From: Acidiferrobacter sp.
GTDB taxonomy: Bacteria; Pseudomonadota; Gammaproteobacteria; Arenicellales; UBA868
Assembly (NCBI GenBank): GCA_002694065.1
Contig: NZKZ01000133.1
Location: 1 to 7,500 of the forward strand
Length of the DNA: 7,500 bases
Direction: 5' to 3'
In this document: piece after piece, positions 6,696-7,500 of the stretch
How the letters are laid out: each line of letters opens with the position of its first letter
Numbering within the stretch: the stretch's first letter is position 1
Made by a program: the position numbers and the translations under genes
Notes under the pieces: generated by a model
The model's database searches: none
Told to the model about the DNA's origin: nothing
The model's input: the letters and a program-made list of their open reading frames with translations, nothing else

Positions 6696-7294
6696 CCCAC
6701 GATCCGCTTCATCTGGTTGACCAGGAGTTGGAGCGCGTGAGCCCGATGGCTCAGGGTGTTCTTCACGCTTGGGCCAAGTTCGGCTGCCGTACATTTTTCT
6801 TCCGGGACCCAGAATACCGGATCATAGCCAAAACCGTTCTCACCGCTTGGCGAGACAGCGATATAGCCTGACCAGGTCCCCTCACAGATCAGGGGTGCCG
6901 GATCATCTGCCCAGCGCAGATAGACCATCAGGCAACGAAACCTGGCCCGTCGTTGCTCAAAAGGCACATCTGCCAGCTGGGAGAGCAGCTTGGCAACATT
7001 GTCGGCATCGCTCGCGCCCTTTCCAGCAAAACGTGCCGAATAGACACCCGGTGCACCGTCCAGTGCGTCGACTTCGATGCCCGAATCGTCCGCGATGGCA
7101 GGGCGGGCGGTTTGCTCGGCCGCATTGCGGGCCTTCAGGATCGCATTCTCAACAAAAGTCTTGCCGGTCTCTTCGGCAGGGATGACACCCAGCGCACCCT
7201 GACCCACCACCGAGAAGCCGCCGTCCGACAGCAGGGCGCTCAACTCCCGGAGTTTTCCCGAGTTATCCGAAGCAAGGACCAACTCGCGGTTCAC
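6686..7294 (-). CDS. rdgB: XTP/dITP pyrophosphatase RdgB (HAM1 family)
   Basis: RdgB hydrolyses dITP, XTP and related non-canonical purine triphosphates to monophosphate and pyrophosphate, keeping them out of DNA and RNA. The 202-residue protein (E. coli 197) contains LASDNSGKLREL (7-18, nucleotide-binding SxNxxK), EETGKTFVENAILKAR (41-56, including the metal-binding Glu), AIADDSGIEVDAL (66-78, catalytic Asp69), GAPGVYSARFAG (80-91), GENGFGYDPVF (151-161) and LSHRAHALQLL (181-191). The start is GTG 7294, immediately after the rph stop: the sequence TAGTG shares its G, which suggests reinitiation by the ribosome finishing rph. There is no in-frame ATG nearby upstream, and the GTG-initiated residue places the SxNxxK motif at the family position. 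A GAGAG lies upstream as a weak ribosome site. Its 3' end faces the YfhO-like gene, with 2 bases between stops. Confidence 0.97.
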   Translation of the reverse strand: MNRELVLASDNSGKLRELSALLSDGGFSVVGQGALGVIPAEETGKTFVENAILKARNAAEQTARPAIADDSGIEVDALDGAPGVYSARFAGKGASDADNVAKLLSQLADVPFEQRRARFRCLMVYLRWADDPAPLICEGTWSGYIAVSPSGENGFGYDPVFWVPEEKCTAAELGPSVKNTLSHRAHALQLLVNQMKRIVGDS

Positions 7295-7500
7295 TAGTCT
7301 GTCTCTCGAGCGAGGCGCTGCAAACGCATCAGTTCCTCGATACCCCTCACAGCGATGGCAGTCATCTTCTGCATCTCGGCTTCGCTGAATGGGCTGTGTT
7401 CGGCGGTCCCCTGGATTTCGATGAATCGTTTCTCATCGTTCATGACGAAATTCATGTCCGTATCAGCGGTGCTGTCTTCAGAATAATCCAGATCCAGCAG
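7294..7500 (-). CDS. rph: Ribonuclease PH, C-terminal 68 residues (runs off right edge)
   Basis: RNase PH is a phosphorolytic 3'-5' exoribonuclease that trims tRNA precursors and contributes to rRNA turnover. The minus-strand frame is open from the window edge to TAG 7296-7294. It reads [20 protein letters not shown] (visible residues 1-20), followed by [18 protein letters not shown] (26-43) and a final helix with [11 protein letters not shown] (51-61). LDYxEDSxAxTDMN and EIQGTAE are signature segments of the family's C-terminal half, and the ending corresponds to the natural end of E. coli RNase PH. Most of the protein lies outside the window. It is the upstream gene of an rph-rdgB operon with a 1-base overlap, an order common in proteobacteria. 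Confidence 0.95.
   Translation of the reverse strand: MLDLDYSEDSTADTDMNFVMNDEKRFIEIQGTAEHSPFSEAEMQKMTAIAVRGIEELMRLQRLARETD

Overview
This is a 7.5 kb stretch of a bacterial chromosome carrying mostly conserved core genes, packed tightly on both strands. The proteins (MoaC, MoeA, GpmA, RdgB, RNase PH) resemble those of Gammaproteobacteria as I know the families; MoaC (161 aa), GpmA (249 aa) and RdgB (202 aa) are close in length and motifs to the E. coli proteins. Proteobacterium, probably gamma, is an inference from protein resemblance and the rph-rdgB order; the sequence does not fix a genus.

Left block (1-1069, minus strand): a molybdenum cofactor operon, moaC followed by moeA, with an ATGA stop/start overlap; moeA runs off the left edge. 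A short divergent spacer (1070-1203) separates it from a plus-strand pair: a small cytoplasmic thioredoxin-fold protein with a CNHC active site (1204-1797) and, 39 bases later, a CPA2/KefB-type cation:proton antiporter without a C-terminal nucleotide-binding domain (1837-3003).

Centre: gpmA (glycolytic phosphoglycerate mutase, 3016-3765) lies on the minus strand, converging on the antiporter with a 12-base gap. Next comes a 422-base spacer (3766-4187), the only long stretch without an intact gene. It holds a palindromic element close to gpmA, a second dyad, and three overlapping plus-strand open frames, the last ending in an ATGA overlap with the next gene. I read these cautiously as a possible frameshifted gene remnant.

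Right block: a large (831 aa) polytopic membrane protein of the YfhO/GT-C type (4188-6683, plus strand), probably a membrane sugar-transfer or related envelope enzyme of unknown substrate. It converges, with a 2-base gap, on rdgB (non-canonical purine NTP pyrophosphatase) and the C-terminal part of rph (RNase PH), which form a minus-strand operon with a 1-base overlap and run off the right edge.

I found no rRNA, tRNA, CRISPR array, insertion sequence or defence system. The parts least explained are the orphan YfhO-like gene and the spacer before it; the rest is ordinary housekeeping DNA.
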